Source: Hyphomicrobiales bacterium (lineage in GTDB: Bacteria; Pseudomonadota; Alphaproteobacteria; Rhizobiales; Rhizobiaceae). Taken from it: 64,000 bases of DNA. The DNA is taken from the NCBI GenBank assembly GCA_900472605.1, contig UCJD01000020.1, forward strand, positions 62,001-126,000. Direction: 5' to 3'. This document shows, piece after piece, positions 49,469-61,749 of the stretch (its first letter is position 1; each line of letters opens with the position of its first letter). Below the pieces are notes generated by a model. The model worked only from the letters and a program-made list of their open reading frames with translations. It searched no databases and had not been told where the DNA came from. The position numbers were made by a program, and so were the translations under genes.

Positions 49469-50143
49469 TCAGGCGACGATGCCGCTCTTCAGGATGTGCT
49501 CGACGCCACTATTCACATGACGACGGATCACGGCCTTCGCTTGCTCCGCATCCCGCCGAAGCGCGAAATCGAACAACGCCCGGTGATCCTCGACCACTGG
49601 CTTGCCACGAAAGCTGTGCGCCAGCATGTGATAGCGCAGGAAACGGTCGAAGACCGAAGACAGCGTCGCCATCAGTGTCGTGGAGTTGCAGGCCGAGACG
49701 ATCGCCTGGTGAAAATCCCAGTCGTAGCGCACCCATTCGATGGTGCGCGAGGCATCGCCGGCGAGAAGCCGACGCTCCGCTGCCGCCAGCTTGTGATGCG
49801 CCGCGACGATGGAGGCTTCCCACTCAAGATCGCCTACGGCGAAGGCCAGATCGAGCGCGTGGGTTTCGAGTACGACCCTGACGTCGGCTAGCTCGAGCAG
49901 TTCGCGGCGAGAGGCCGGACTAACCTCGAAGCCCTTCTGCCCTTCGGCGACGACAAGATTTTCCGTGGTCAGCCGGCTGAGAATCTCCCGTAGCGGCGAA
50001 ACGCTGATCGAATAGCGTTCGCGTGCCTGCTCCAGCTTGATCTTGGATCCCGGCGCCAAAATGCCGGAAATGATATCCTGACGGATCTGCCGAAAGACGA
50101 CCTCACTGACGGTTTCGGCCGTCTCCCCCGTTCTTTTCAGCAT
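49469..50143 (-). CDS. GntR-family regulator (FCD type)
   Basis: 224 residues. The winged helix-turn-helix (VVFRQIRQDIISGILAPGSKIKL, SPLREILSRLTTENLVVAEGQKGFEV) is followed by an FCD domain with histidine/aspartate positions for ligand or metal (VRVVLETHALDLAF, DWDFHQAIVSACNS). It is a paralogue of the divergent gene at 50318 (same REIL, AEGQ.GF, LETHAL, DW.FHQA.ISAC pattern). It converges closely with quiC (nine bases between the stops). A regulator of the quinate genes or of the pca genes is plausible. Confidence 0.88.
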   Translation of the reverse strand: MLKRTGETAETVSEVVFRQIRQDIISGILAPGSKIKLEQARERYSISVSPLREILSRLTTENLVVAEGQKGFEVSPASRRELLELADVRVVLETHALDLAFAVGDLEWEASIVAAHHKLAAAERRLLAGDASRTIEWVRYDWDFHQAIVSACNSTTLMATLSSVFDRFLRYHMLAHSFRGKPVVEDHRALFDFALRRDAEQAKAVIRRHVNSGVEHILKSGIVA

Positions 50144-50167
50144 CGCGTTCCGCGGACTCCATTCGTC

Positions 50168-50184
50168 ATGATTTGAAAAATCAT
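50168..50184. promoter_or_regulatory. Palindrome before the leftward GntR gene
   Basis: ATGATTT-GAA-AAATCAT, seven-base perfect arms, 25 bases upstream of the GntR start at 50143. Possible autoregulatory operator. Confidence 0.4.
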
Positions 50185-50267
50185 ACAGTATAATGCCTTT
50201 CCTATGTGTTTTTTAAATATGGCAGACGATAGGATTTCAGTCGCTGTGACAATGGGGTAACGTGTTG

Positions 50268-50280
50268 GCACGTAACGTGC
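50268..50280. promoter_or_regulatory. Palindrome before the rightward GntR gene
   Basis: GCACGT-A-ACGTGC, six-base perfect arms, 38 bases upstream of the 50318 start. TAACGTG also occurs as a direct repeat at 50258 and 50273. Possible operator distinct from the AT-rich palindrome at 50168. Confidence 0.4.
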
Positions 50281-50317
50281 AGGCCACCCATTCGCATCGA
50301 AATAGCAGAGCATCGTG

Positions 50318-50995
50318 ATGTTGCAGCAGACAGTAGACGAGACCATCGCTGAGATCGGCTATCGCCGGATTCGTGCCGACATCATCTTCGGCCGGCTTGC
50401 ACCGGGACAGAAATTGAAGCTGGATGCGCTGAAGGAATCCTACGAGACTTCGATCAGCACGTTGCGCGAAATCCTTAACCGTCTTTCCTCGGAGGGACTG
50501 GTGCTTGCGGAAGGGCAGCGGGGGTTCCAAGTCTGCCCCGTCTCCATCACCGACCTAAAGGAGATTGCCGCCTTGCGGCTGCTCCTTGAGACCCACGCGC
50601 TGGAACAGTCCTTCGCGCAAGGCGACATGGAGTGGGAGGCGGGCCTCGTCGCTGCCCACTACAAGCTTGCCAGCCTCGAGCGGCTGATGGCAACCGGTGA
50701 TGCCAGCCGGGCAGAAGACTGGAAACGATACGACTGGGAGTTTCACCAGGCGCTGATTTCGGCCTGTGGCTCCAAGCTTCTGATCGAAACGCACTCGGTT
50801 ATCTTCGACAAGTATCTACGCTATCAGATGGTCGCGCTATCCTACCGAGGCGACGTGGCGGCACGCGAGCATCAAGCGCTTCTCGATGCCGCCCTTAACC
50901 GCGATGCCAAAACGGCCAAGAAAATCCTCGCCGCGCACATCGAAGGCGGTGTCGAGCATGCCTTGGCACGTGGCCTGTTGAAGCAGGACAACTGA
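50318..50995 (+). CDS. GntR-family regulator (FCD type), paralogue of 49469
   Basis: 225 residues with a winged helix-turn-helix (GYRRIRADIIFGRLAPGQKLKL, TSISTLREILNRLSSEGLVLAEGQRGFQV) and an FCD domain (LRLLLETHALEQSF, RYDWEFHQALISACGSK). Sequence along its whole length parallels the divergent neighbour, so one arose by duplication. The ATG at 50318 directly follows an in-frame GTG. It converges with the IclR gene (three bases between the stops). Effector unknown; aromatic or quinate-derived acids are plausible from context. Confidence 0.88.
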   Translation: MLQQTVDETIAEIGYRRIRADIIFGRLAPGQKLKLDALKESYETSISTLREILNRLSSEGLVLAEGQRGFQVCPVSITDLKEIAALRLLLETHALEQSFAQGDMEWEAGLVAAHYKLASLERLMATGDASRAEDWKRYDWEFHQALISACGSKLLIETHSVIFDKYLRYQMVALSYRGDVAAREHQALLDAALNRDAKTAKKILAAHIEGGVEHALARGLLKQDN

Positions 50996-50998
50996 ACC

Positions 50999-51760
50999 CT
51001 AGACCAGAATGCCGCTCAACTCGGCTTTTATACGCAGTAGCGCGGGGAGATAGCGCGATACCATGGCCTGCATCGGCTCTTCCGTTGCGGCAAGACCGAC
51101 GTTCAGCGCCGCCAGCGCCTGCCCGCGGGCGCCAGCTAGCGGCACCGCGATCGATCGTAGGCCGACTTCTACCTCCTGGTCGATCGAGGCGTAGCCGGCG
51201 ACCTTCACGTCCTGCAGTATGCGCTGAAGTTCTCCGACATCCGTCTGCGTTCTCGCCGTCCGTTGTACCAGGGGGGCGGCCGACAGAAGCTCCATCGCCC
51301 GTTCCGGCGGCAGCGCGGCTAACAGGACGCGTCCCATCGAGGTGCAATAGGCAGGAAGCCGCGATCCCGGCATCAAGGCGATGGACATGACCCGGCGCTG
51401 CGACGCGCGTGCGACGTAGACGATCTCGGCATCATCCAGAATTGAGACCGACGTACTTTGGCCAATCTCCTCCGATAGCTGATCGAGCCATGGCTGCACG
51501 ATGCGTGGCAGTGGCATGGACGCAAGGCATCCCGTACCGAGACGCAGTACGCGCGGCGTCACCGTGAAATACTTGCCGTCATAAGCGCAGTAGCCAAGTT
51601 CTGCGAGCGTCAGCAGACATCGCCGTGTCGTCGCCCGATCATACCCCGAGATTTCCGCCGCCTCCGAGATACTCAGACGTGGGTGCTCGGCCGTGAACGC
51701 CTCGATCACCTTCAGCCCCTTGGCGAGGCCACCCATGATGTCACGTTCCTTCACCTGCAT
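50999..51760 (-). CDS. pcaR: IclR-family regulator of the PcaR/PcaU/PobR group
   Basis: 253 residues. The N-terminal helix-turn-helix (LSISEAAEISGYDRATTRRCLLTLAELGY) and the following YFTVTPRVLRLGTGCL are characteristic of beta-ketoadipate-responsive PcaR/PcaU regulators, and the C-terminal IclR effector domain is complete. It is divergent from pcaI, as expected for an activator of pcaIJ and pcaF responding to beta-ketoadipate. A near-perfect copy of the recalled PcaR operator lies 15 bases upstream of its start. The ATG giving MQVKERDIM is chosen; the frame is open about 40 codons further but runs through the operator region. Confidence 0.88.
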   Translation of the reverse strand: MQVKERDIMGGLAKGLKVIEAFTAEHPRLSISEAAEISGYDRATTRRCLLTLAELGYCAYDGKYFTVTPRVLRLGTGCLASMPLPRIVQPWLDQLSEEIGQSTSVSILDDAEIVYVARASQRRVMSIALMPGSRLPAYCTSMGRVLLAALPPERAMELLSAAPLVQRTARTQTDVGELQRILQDVKVAGYASIDQEVEVGLRSIAVPLAGARGQALAALNVGLAATEEPMQAMVSRYLPALLRIKAELSGILV

Positions 51761-51774
51761 GCGCCAACTCCAAT

Positions 51775-51789
51775 GTGCGATAATCGAAC
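51775..51789. promoter_or_regulatory. Candidate PcaR operator between pcaR and pcaI
   Basis: GTGCGATAATCGAAC. Its reverse complement differs only at the central base from GTTCGATAATCGCAC, the PcaR binding sequence I recall from Pseudomonas putida. It lies in the divergent pcaR-pcaI gap, placed for control of both. Confidence 0.65.
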
Positions 51790-51882
51790 AAATATTACAT
51801 ACCGCACAAACTTGATTGCCGTCCACACCCTGCTCCCCTACAAATTGACGCGCGGCCGATGACAGACGGCGATGGAGGATCA

Positions 51883-52590
51883 ATGGACAAGACAGTGCGA
51901 AGCGCGGCCGACGCGGTCGACGGGATTGGCGATGGAGCGGTGGTCATGATTGGCGGCTTCGGTGGCTCCGGCGCCCCAATCGAGCTGATCCACGCCCTGA
52001 TCGACAAGGGGCCGCGAGACCTGACCGTCATCAACAACAATGCGGGCAACGGGCGCATCGGCATCGCGGCGATGATCGATGCGGGCATGGTCCGCAAGAT
52101 GATCTGCTCTTTCCCCCGCTCTTCCGATCCCCGCGCATTCACCGACCGATATCTTGCCGGCGAGATCGAGCTGGAGCTTGTTCCACAGGGGACGCTTGCC
52201 GAGCGGATTCGCGCCGGCGGCACCGGCATCCCGGCCTTCTACACGCCGACAGGCTATGGAACCGAACTCGCCCAGGGCAAGGTCATCGCCGAGTTCGATG
52301 GCCGACCATACGTGCAGGAACGCTGGCTGAAGGCCGACTTCGCGATCGTCAAGGCCCATGTCGGCGACACCCACGGCAACCTCACCTACCGCAAGGCCGG
52401 CCGCAACTTCAATCCACTGATGTGTATGGCGGCCGCGCAAACGATCGTTCAGGTCTCGAGCCTTGTGACGCCCGGCGGCATCGATCCCGAGCACGTCGTG
52501 ACACCCGGCATCTTCGTCGATCGTGTCGTCGAGATTACTGACCCCAAACAGGAAGAAGAGTTGATCCGCCGGGGAGCAACACGCCCATGA
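51883..52590 (+). CDS. pcaI: 3-oxoadipate CoA-transferase, subunit A
   Basis: 235 residues of the CoA-transferase family I alpha type, with the glycine-rich VVMIGGFGGSGAPIELIHALID and the PQGTLAERIRAGGTGIPAFYTPTG segments. With PcaJ it moves CoA from succinyl-CoA to beta-ketoadipate. The ATG follows GGAGGATCA; eight codons of open frame upstream are not used. Its stop overlaps the pcaJ start (ATGA). Confidence 0.95.
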   Translation: MDKTVRSAADAVDGIGDGAVVMIGGFGGSGAPIELIHALIDKGPRDLTVINNNAGNGRIGIAAMIDAGMVRKMICSFPRSSDPRAFTDRYLAGEIELELVPQGTLAERIRAGGTGIPAFYTPTGYGTELAQGKVIAEFDGRPYVQERWLKADFAIVKAHVGDTHGNLTYRKAGRNFNPLMCMAAAQTIVQVSSLVTPGGIDPEHVVTPGIFVDRVVEITDPKQEEELIRRGATRP

Positions 52591-53287
52591 GCAACGACAG
52601 CAACCACGACAACAAGCTCTCGAACGCGCAGATCGCCTGGCGTGCGGCGCAGGACATCGCCAACGGCGCCTATGTCAATTTGGGTATCGGCTTTCCCGAG
52701 ATGGTGGCGCGATACCAGCCGCCCGGCCGACAAGCGGTCTTTCATACGGAGAACGGCATTCTCGATTTTGGCGAGGCGCCACCAGCAGGCGAAGAGGACT
52801 GGGATCTGATCAACGCCGGAAAGCGCGCCGTGACCTTGAAGCCGGGCGCCGCCTTCTTTCACCATGCCGACAGTTTCGCGATGGTGCGTGGAGGCCATCT
52901 CGACGTCGCGATCCTCGGTGCCTATCAAGTCGCCCAGAACGGCGACCTCGCCAACTGGCGGGTCGGTTCGAAGGGCGTTCCGGCCGTGGGCGGCGCGATG
53001 GACCTCGTGCATGGCGCCCGGCAGGTCTTCGTCATCACCGAACACGTGACCAAGAATGGCGAGCCGAAGCTCGTCGAGAAATGCACTTTTCCGCTCACCG
53101 GTGTCGGCTGCATCACCCGCGTCTATACCAGCCACGCGGTGGTCGACATCGTAGACGGCCACTTCGTGCTCCGCGAGAAGCTGCCCGATCTGGCGTTCGA
53201 GGATCTGCAGGCCATGACCGGCGCGCGGCTGAATATGAACGGCCCGGTCACCGACCTGATCGTGCCGACGCTTTCGGGAGATGGAGC

Positions 53288-53291
<4 letters not shown>
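52587..53291 (+). CDS. pcaJ: 3-oxoadipate CoA-transferase, subunit B
   Basis: 234 residues. The catalytic glutamate that forms the CoA thioester is E55 in FHTENGILDFG (SENG-type motif), and NLGIGFPEMVARY precedes it. The GGHLDVAILGAYQV and GVGCITRVYT segments are family-typical. It forms the active heteromer with PcaI. The four-base overlaps on both sides imply coupled translation with pcaI and pcaF. Confidence 0.95.
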
Positions 53292-56650
<3,359 letters not shown>

Positions 56651-56657
56651 CTGTTTC

Positions 56658-56673
56658 ATAACCCTTAAGTTAT
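56658..56673. promoter_or_regulatory. PcaQ box between pcaQ and pcaD
   Basis: ATAACCCTTAAGTTAT, a near-palindrome with ATAAC/GTTAT arms. It fits the rhizobial PcaQ site ATAACC-N4-GGTTAA closely on either strand. It is 71 bases before the pcaD start and just upstream of pcaQ, as expected for activation and autoregulation. Confidence 0.7.
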
Positions 56674-56743
56674 AGGATCGCCACGAAATATCATTTTACC
56701 TAACCAGATTAAACATTCAATTTCCTGTCAGGAGGAGTTTCCA

Positions 56744-57550
56744 GTGCAGTTTGCCCGCGTCAACGACATCGCGATCCACTACCAGGTTATCGGCGGCCCG
56801 GCCGATAAGCCGGTTCTCGTCTTTGCGAATTCGCTTGGCACCGATTTCCGTATCTGGCGCGACGTGATCGTCAGGCTGGCGGGCGATTTCGCCATCCTGC
56901 TTTATGACAAGCGCGGCCATGGTCTCTCCGATGTCGGCCAGACCCCTTATACGATCGAGGACCACGCCTCGGACCTGATCGGTCTGATCGAGACGCTCGC
57001 CATCAAGAAGGCGATCATCTGCGGCCTTTCGGTCGGCGGACTGATTGCCCAGTCGCTCTACGCGCAGCGACCCGATCTCGTCAGCGCGTTGATCCTCTGC
57101 GACACAGCCCACAAGATCGGCACCGCCGACAGTTGGAACACTCGCATTTCGGCAGTCGAACAGAATGGCATCGCCAGCATGTGTGACGCCATCATGGAAC
57201 GCTGGTTCACACCCGCTTTCCGCCGCCCCGAAAACACCGCCTACCACGGCTACTGCAACATGCTCGTGCGCCAGCCGGTGGCCGGCTACGCCGCCACCTG
57301 CGCGGCAGTGCGCGACGCGGATTTTACCGAAGCGGCCAAGGCGATCGCCGTGCCGACGATCTGCGTCGTCGGCGATCAGGACGGCTCGACGCCGCCCGAC
57401 CTCGTCAAGTCGCTGGCACAGCTGATCCCCGACGCCCGCTACGAGATTATCCGCGATGCCGGCCATATTCCTTGCGTCGAACAGCCCGAGGCGCTGACGG
57501 CGGTCATCCGCGCATTCATCGACTTCGCACTAGATGGAAAAACTTCATGA
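56744..57550 (+). CDS. pcaD: 3-oxoadipate enol-lactonase
   Basis: 268 residues of the alpha/beta hydrolase fold, with the nucleophile serine in CGLSVGGLIAQSL, aspartate in VVGDQDGSTPP and histidine in DAGHIPCVEQPEAL. It hydrolyses beta-ketoadipate enol-lactone to beta-ketoadipate. The start codon is GTG with CAGGAGGAG upstream. It leads the PcaQ-controlled pcaDCHGB operon, and its stop overlaps the pcaC start. Confidence 0.95.
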   Translation: MQFARVNDIAIHYQVIGGPADKPVLVFANSLGTDFRIWRDVIVRLAGDFAILLYDKRGHGLSDVGQTPYTIEDHASDLIGLIETLAIKKAIICGLSVGGLIAQSLYAQRPDLVSALILCDTAHKIGTADSWNTRISAVEQNGIASMCDAIMERWFTPAFRRPENTAYHGYCNMLVRQPVAGYAATCAAVRDADFTEAAKAIAVPTICVVGDQDGSTPPDLVKSLAQLIPDARYEIIRDAGHIPCVEQPEALTAVIRAFIDFALDGKTS

Positions 57551-57951
57551 GTGACACTCCGCTTTCTTCCGAGCGCCACAGGCAGGGCATGGCGACACGA
57601 CGCTCCGTCTTGGGCGACAACCATGTCGATCGTGCCGAAGCCATCTCGACGGCGTTCGACAAGCCGTTTCAGGACCTGATCACCGAAGCCGCCTGGGGCC
57701 ACGTGTGGTCCCGCCCAGGCTTTACCAAGCGCGAACGCTCGATCGTCACAATCGCGCTGCTCGCGGCACTCGGACAGGACGACGAGGTGGCCATGCATGT
57801 GCGCGCCACATCAAACACCGGCGCCAGCCGCGATGACGTCTGCGAGGCGTTGCTGCACGTGGCGATCTACGCCGGCGTTCCGGCCGCAAATCACGCGATC
57901 AAGATCGCCAAGCAGGTCTTCGAACAGATGGACGCCGAAAAGGCGGCTTGA
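57547..57951 (+). CDS. pcaC: 4-carboxymuconolactone decarboxylase
   Basis: 134 residues, the normal length of a stand-alone PcaC (not fused to PcaD). The CMD-family segments FQDLITEAAWGHVWSRPGF, RERSIVTIALLAALG and the C-terminal EALLHVAIYAGVPAANHAIKIA are present. It decarboxylates gamma-carboxymuconolactone to the enol-lactone used by PcaD. Start overlaps the pcaD stop (ATGA). Confidence 0.95.
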   Translation: MSDTPLSSERHRQGMATRRSVLGDNHVDRAEAISTAFDKPFQDLITEAAWGHVWSRPGFTKRERSIVTIALLAALGQDDEVAMHVRATSNTGASRDDVCEALLHVAIYAGVPAANHAIKIAKQVFEQMDAEKAA

Positions 57952-57960
57952 GAGGAAGTC

Positions 57961-58710
57961 ATGTCCGAGATACAGAACCGCAAACCCGAGACCGGCGCTT
58001 TCTTCGCCCGTGACCTCACTTGGCATCCGCCGGCCTATGCGCCCGGCTACAAGACCTCGGTTCTGCGGTCGCCGAAACGCCCGCTTCTCTCGCTCGACGG
58101 CACGATCTCGGAGATCACGGGGCCTGTCTTCGGCCACTCCATGATCGGCGAACTCGACAACGACCTGCTCCACAACTTCGCCAAGCCGGGCGAAAGCGCC
58201 ATCGGTGAGCGCATCATCGTCCATGGACAGGTGCTCGATGAACGCGGACGGCCGCAGGCGGGCGTTCTGGTCGAATTCTGGCAGGCCAATGCCGGCGGGC
58301 GCTACCGCCACAAGAAGGAGAGCTACCTGGCGGCGATCGATCCGAATTTCGGCGGCTGCGGGCGCGCGATCACCGATGAGGAAGGCCGCTATTTCTTTCG
58401 CACCGTACGGCCCGGCGCCTACCCATGGCCCAACGGTGTCAACGACTGGCGCCCGGCGCATATCCACTTTTCGATCTTCGGCCACGGCTTTTCGCAGCGC
58501 CTGATCACCCAGATGTACTTCGAGGGCGACCCGATGATCTGGAAGTGTCCGATCGTCGCAACGATCCCGGACAAAGCCGCCATCGAACAGCTGATCGCGC
58601 CGATGGATTGGGGTAACACCATCCCCATGGACAGCCGCGCCTACCGGTTCGACATCGTGCTGCGTGGCCGCCGCTCGACGATGTTCGAAAACAAGCTGGA
58701 GGGCAATTGA
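57961..58710 (+). CDS. pcaH: Protocatechuate 3,4-dioxygenase, beta subunit
   Basis: 249 residues. The four Fe(III) ligands can be read: Y115 (GGRYRHK), Y154 (PGAYPW), H167 and H169 (RPAHIHF), with the same spacing as Y408, Y447, H460 and H462 in the Pseudomonas enzyme. This subunit holds the iron and opens the protocatechuate ring between the hydroxyls to beta-carboxy-cis,cis-muconate. It is followed directly by pcaG (shared base TGATG). Confidence 0.97.
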   Translation: MSEIQNRKPETGAFFARDLTWHPPAYAPGYKTSVLRSPKRPLLSLDGTISEITGPVFGHSMIGELDNDLLHNFAKPGESAIGERIIVHGQVLDERGRPQAGVLVEFWQANAGGRYRHKKESYLAAIDPNFGGCGRAITDEEGRYFFRTVRPGAYPWPNGVNDWRPAHIHFSIFGHGFSQRLITQMYFEGDPMIWKCPIVATIPDKAAIEQLIAPMDWGNTIPMDSRAYRFDIVLRGRRSTMFENKLEGN

Positions 58711-59324
58711 TGGCCCAGGAACTGCGTTATCTCAAGGAAACGCCCTCGCAGACGGCAGGCCCCTATGTCCATATCGGCCTGACGCCGAATTTCTGCAATA
58801 TCGGCGGCGTCTACGAACGCGATCTCGGCGTCGCGATGGTCAACGACAAGACAACAGGCGAGCGGATTACCGTCACCGGCCGCATCTTCGATGGAGCCGG
58901 CACGCTGGTGCGCGATGCCGTCATCGAAATATGGCAGGCCGACAGCGCCGGGCTTTTCAACAGCCCATCGGAAATGCGCGGCGCGGCCGATCCGAATTTC
59001 ACAGGCTGGGGCCGCTGCCCGACCCGCGCCGAGGACGGGTTTTATAGCTTCGAAACCGTCAAGCCGGGCAAGGTCCCCTTCAAGGACGGGCGCAGACAAG
59101 CCCCGCACGTCAGCTTCTGGATTGTGGCACGGGGCATCAATATCGGCCTGCATACGCGCATGTACTTTCCGGAGGAAGCTGAAGCGAACAAGGTGGACCC
59201 GCTGCTCCAGCGCATCGAGCACAGGGATCGCGTGGCAACGCTCATTGCTGCGCGCGACGGTTCCACCTATACCTTCGACATCCGGCTGCAGGGCGACAAC
59301 GAAACAGTGTTTCTCGATATCTGA
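58710..59324 (+). CDS. pcaG: Protocatechuate 3,4-dioxygenase, alpha subunit
   Basis: 204 residues of the same intradiol-dioxygenase fold as PcaH, with QTAGPYVHIGL at the N terminus and APHVSFWIVARG replacing the HIH iron-binding stretch. It does not bind iron but completes the active site of the alpha-beta protomer. The start shares a base with the pcaH stop. Confidence 0.96.
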   Translation: MAQELRYLKETPSQTAGPYVHIGLTPNFCNIGGVYERDLGVAMVNDKTTGERITVTGRIFDGAGTLVRDAVIEIWQADSAGLFNSPSEMRGAADPNFTGWGRCPTRAEDGFYSFETVKPGKVPFKDGRRQAPHVSFWIVARGINIGLHTRMYFPEEAEANKVDPLLQRIEHRDRVATLIAARDGSTYTFDIRLQGDNETVFLDI

Positions 59325-59383
59325 CGACGGTGCGGGACCGTTCATTCCGCATCCGCTCATGCCCATGAACGATGAGACGACAC

Positions 59384-60433
59384 ATGGCGGCGATTGCCTT
59401 CGACCACCCCTTTCTTTCCGGCCTTGTTGGCGACGAGGAGACTTCGGCGTTTTTCACGGCCGAGGCCGATATTGCCGCCATGTTGCAGTTCGAGGCCGCA
59501 CTTGCGCGCGCCGAGGCCGCAAATGACGTGATCCCCGAGGCCGCCGCGCAGGCAATTTCCGCGGCCTGCGCAGTTTTTAGCGCCGACTTCTCCGCTCTTC
59601 GCGCCGCCACCGCCCGCGACGGCGTCGTCGTTCCCGAACTGGTTCGCCAGCTGCGTGCAGCCGCCGGTGAGGCGTCCCCGTATGTCCATGCCGGGGCCAC
59701 CAGCCAGGACGCCATCGATACCAGCCTGATGCTGAGGCTAAAGCCCGTCGCCTTCCTGTTCACGGCGCGCCTGGCCGCAATCGAGCTGCGCTTGGCGGAG
59801 CTTCAGCAGGCTTTCGGCAACAGGCCGCTGATGGGCCGGACCCGCATGCAGGCGGCGATCGCGATCACCGTTGCCGATCGGCTACACGCTTGGCGCGCGC
59901 CCTTCAACGGCTACCGGGAGACATTGACGGGACTGCGCTTCCCCCTGCAGTTCGGAGGGGCGGCCGGCACTCTCGATAAACTCGGCGACAAAGCGGCGGC
60001 CGTGCGGAACTCGCTCGCGCAGGAGCTTGGTCTCGTCGATATCGAGCAATGGCAGAGCCAGCGCGCCACCATCGCGGAGTTCGCCGGGCTTCTCGCACTG
60101 ATTTCCGGAAGCCTCGGCAAGTTTGGCCAGGACGTCGCGCTGATGGCGCAGGCCGGAGACGAGATTGGACTCACCGGCGGCGGCGGGTCATCCGCCATGG
60201 CGCACAAACAAAACCCCGTCGCAGCCGAGACGCTGGTGGCGCTGGCGCGATTCAACGCGACGCAAATCTCCGCGATCCACCATTCGATGGTGCACGAACA
60301 GGAGCGCTCCGGTGCGTCCTGGACGCTCGAGTGGTTGGTGCTACCGCAAATGGCGATTGCCACCGGCGCCGCGCTGCGCCTGGCACACGATCTGGCGCGC
60401 AATATCAGCCGCCTGGGCGCCACCGATCCATAA
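59384..60433 (+). CDS. pcaB: 3-carboxy-cis,cis-muconate cycloisomerase
   Basis: 349 residues of the fumarase/aspartase superfamily with the signature GGGGSSAMAHKQNPVAAE and YVHAGATSQDAIDTSLML. It lactonises beta-carboxy-cis,cis-muconate to gamma-carboxymuconolactone. It is shorter than the ~450-residue Pseudomonas enzyme, lacking the C-terminal extension; ~350 residues is common in rhizobia. It is the last gene of pcaDCHGB. MAAIAFDHPFL is the chosen start, four codons into the open frame. Confidence 0.94.
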   Translation: MAAIAFDHPFLSGLVGDEETSAFFTAEADIAAMLQFEAALARAEAANDVIPEAAAQAISAACAVFSADFSALRAATARDGVVVPELVRQLRAAAGEASPYVHAGATSQDAIDTSLMLRLKPVAFLFTARLAAIELRLAELQQAFGNRPLMGRTRMQAAIAITVADRLHAWRAPFNGYRETLTGLRFPLQFGGAAGTLDKLGDKAAAVRNSLAQELGLVDIEQWQSQRATIAEFAGLLALISGSLGKFGQDVALMAQAGDEIGLTGGGGSSAMAHKQNPVAAETLVALARFNATQISAIHHSMVHEQERSGASWTLEWLVLPQMAIATGAALRLAHDLARNISRLGATDP

Positions 60434-60557
60434 CTTAACAAGCATGAATTGTGGCGTTTATTTCATTTTACATTACCGTTTCGCATGACAAACTGGCCTT
60501 AAAATTTAGCCGCGCGCTAAGAAGGCGTTGGAGTCGCCTAAAAGGGAGAGAGAAAGA

Positions 60558-61730
60558 ATGAGGAAGCTGCTTCTGGCCGCCGCCGCGGCCCTGCTCATGG
60601 GTTCGGGCGCTTATGCCGAGACGATAAAGGTCGGCGTGGTTGGCCCGTTCTCCGGTCCGTTCGCCCTGCAGGGCAAGAACTTCAAGGCCGGGATCGACGC
60701 CTACATGGCGACCAACGGCAACAAGGTCGGAGACAACACCGTCGAGGTCATCTACCGCGACCTCCCGGCCGCCGACCCGGCCCAGTCCAAGTCGCTCGCT
60801 CAGGAACTGGTCGTCAAGGAAAAGGTCCAGTATCTGGCCGGCTTCTATTTCACGCCAGATGCGATGGCCGTCACGCCGATCCTGAAGCAGGCCAACACGC
60901 CCCTCGTGGTCATGAACGCCGCGACCTCTGCGATCGTCACCAAGAGCCCGCTCGTCGTGCGCACCTCCTTCACCACCTGGCAGACATCGACACCGATGGC
61001 GCAGGTAGCCTTCGACAAGGGTGTCAAAAAGGTCATCTCTGTCGTCAGCGACTACGGGCCGGGCGTCGACGCCGAGAACGCCTTCAAGGCAGGGTTCGAG
61101 AAAGCAGGCGGCGAGGTCGTCGAGGCGATCCGCATGCCGCTTGCCACCAATGATTTCAGCCCGATCATGCAGCGCATCAAGGATTCCGGCGCCCAGGGCG
61201 TCTTCGCCTTCCTGCCGTCGGGTCCGACAACGCTCGGCTTCGTCAAGGCCTATAACGAGAACGGCCTGAAGGGCGCCAATATCCAGCTCTTCGCCCCCGG
61301 CGACCTGACGCAGGAATCCGACCTGCCGGCGCTCGGCGATGCCGCACTCGGCATGCTCACCACATTCCACTATGCCGTCTCGCACGATTCCCCTGAAAAC
61401 AAAGCCTTTGTCGAGGCAGCCGGCAAGGCGATCGGCAACCCGGCGGAGCTCACCTTCCCGGCTGTCGGCGCCTATGACGGCATGCACGTCATCTACAAGA
61501 TGATCGAAGCGACCGGCGGAAAGCAGGATGCTGAAAAGGCAGTCGATGCGGTCAAGGGGCTTGCCTGGACGAGCCCACGCGGGCCTGTCTCCATCGATCC
61601 CGAAAGCCGCCACATCACGCAGAACATCTACCTGCGCGAAGTCGCAAAGGGTGACGACGGCAAGTTCATCAACAAGGAAATCCAGACCTTCGAAAAGCAG
61701 GGCGATCCGGGCCTTGCGGCTTTGAAGTAA
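60558..61730 (+). CDS. LivK-type ABC transporter substrate-binding protein, probable aromatic-acid binding
   Basis: 390 residues with a signal peptide (MRKLLLAAAAALLMGSGAYA) and a type 1 periplasmic-binding domain (KVGVVGPFSGPFALQGKNFKAGIDAYM, FLPSGPTTLGFVKAY). Branched-chain-type systems beside pca genes take up protocatechuate in Sinorhizobium (PcaMNVWX), so the same role is likely here. AAAGGGAGAGAGAAAG precedes the ATG. Its 125-base upstream gap holds no obvious PcaQ box. Confidence 0.9.
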   Translation: MRKLLLAAAAALLMGSGAYAETIKVGVVGPFSGPFALQGKNFKAGIDAYMATNGNKVGDNTVEVIYRDLPAADPAQSKSLAQELVVKEKVQYLAGFYFTPDAMAVTPILKQANTPLVVMNAATSAIVTKSPLVVRTSFTTWQTSTPMAQVAFDKGVKKVISVVSDYGPGVDAENAFKAGFEKAGGEVVEAIRMPLATNDFSPIMQRIKDSGAQGVFAFLPSGPTTLGFVKAYNENGLKGANIQLFAPGDLTQESDLPALGDAALGMLTTFHYAVSHDSPENKAFVEAAGKAIGNPAELTFPAVGAYDGMHVIYKMIEATGGKQDAEKAVDAVKGLAWTSPRGPVSIDPESRHITQNIYLREVAKGDDGKFINKEIQTFEKQGDPGLAALK

Positions 61731-61749
61731 GTAACACGGCCGCGGGCCT

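Noticed and set aside
60434..60557. PcaQ box sought before the LivK-type binding-protein gene
   Set aside because: Only ATAACTTAAC, without a matching second half, was found. I do not claim PcaQ control of the transporter.
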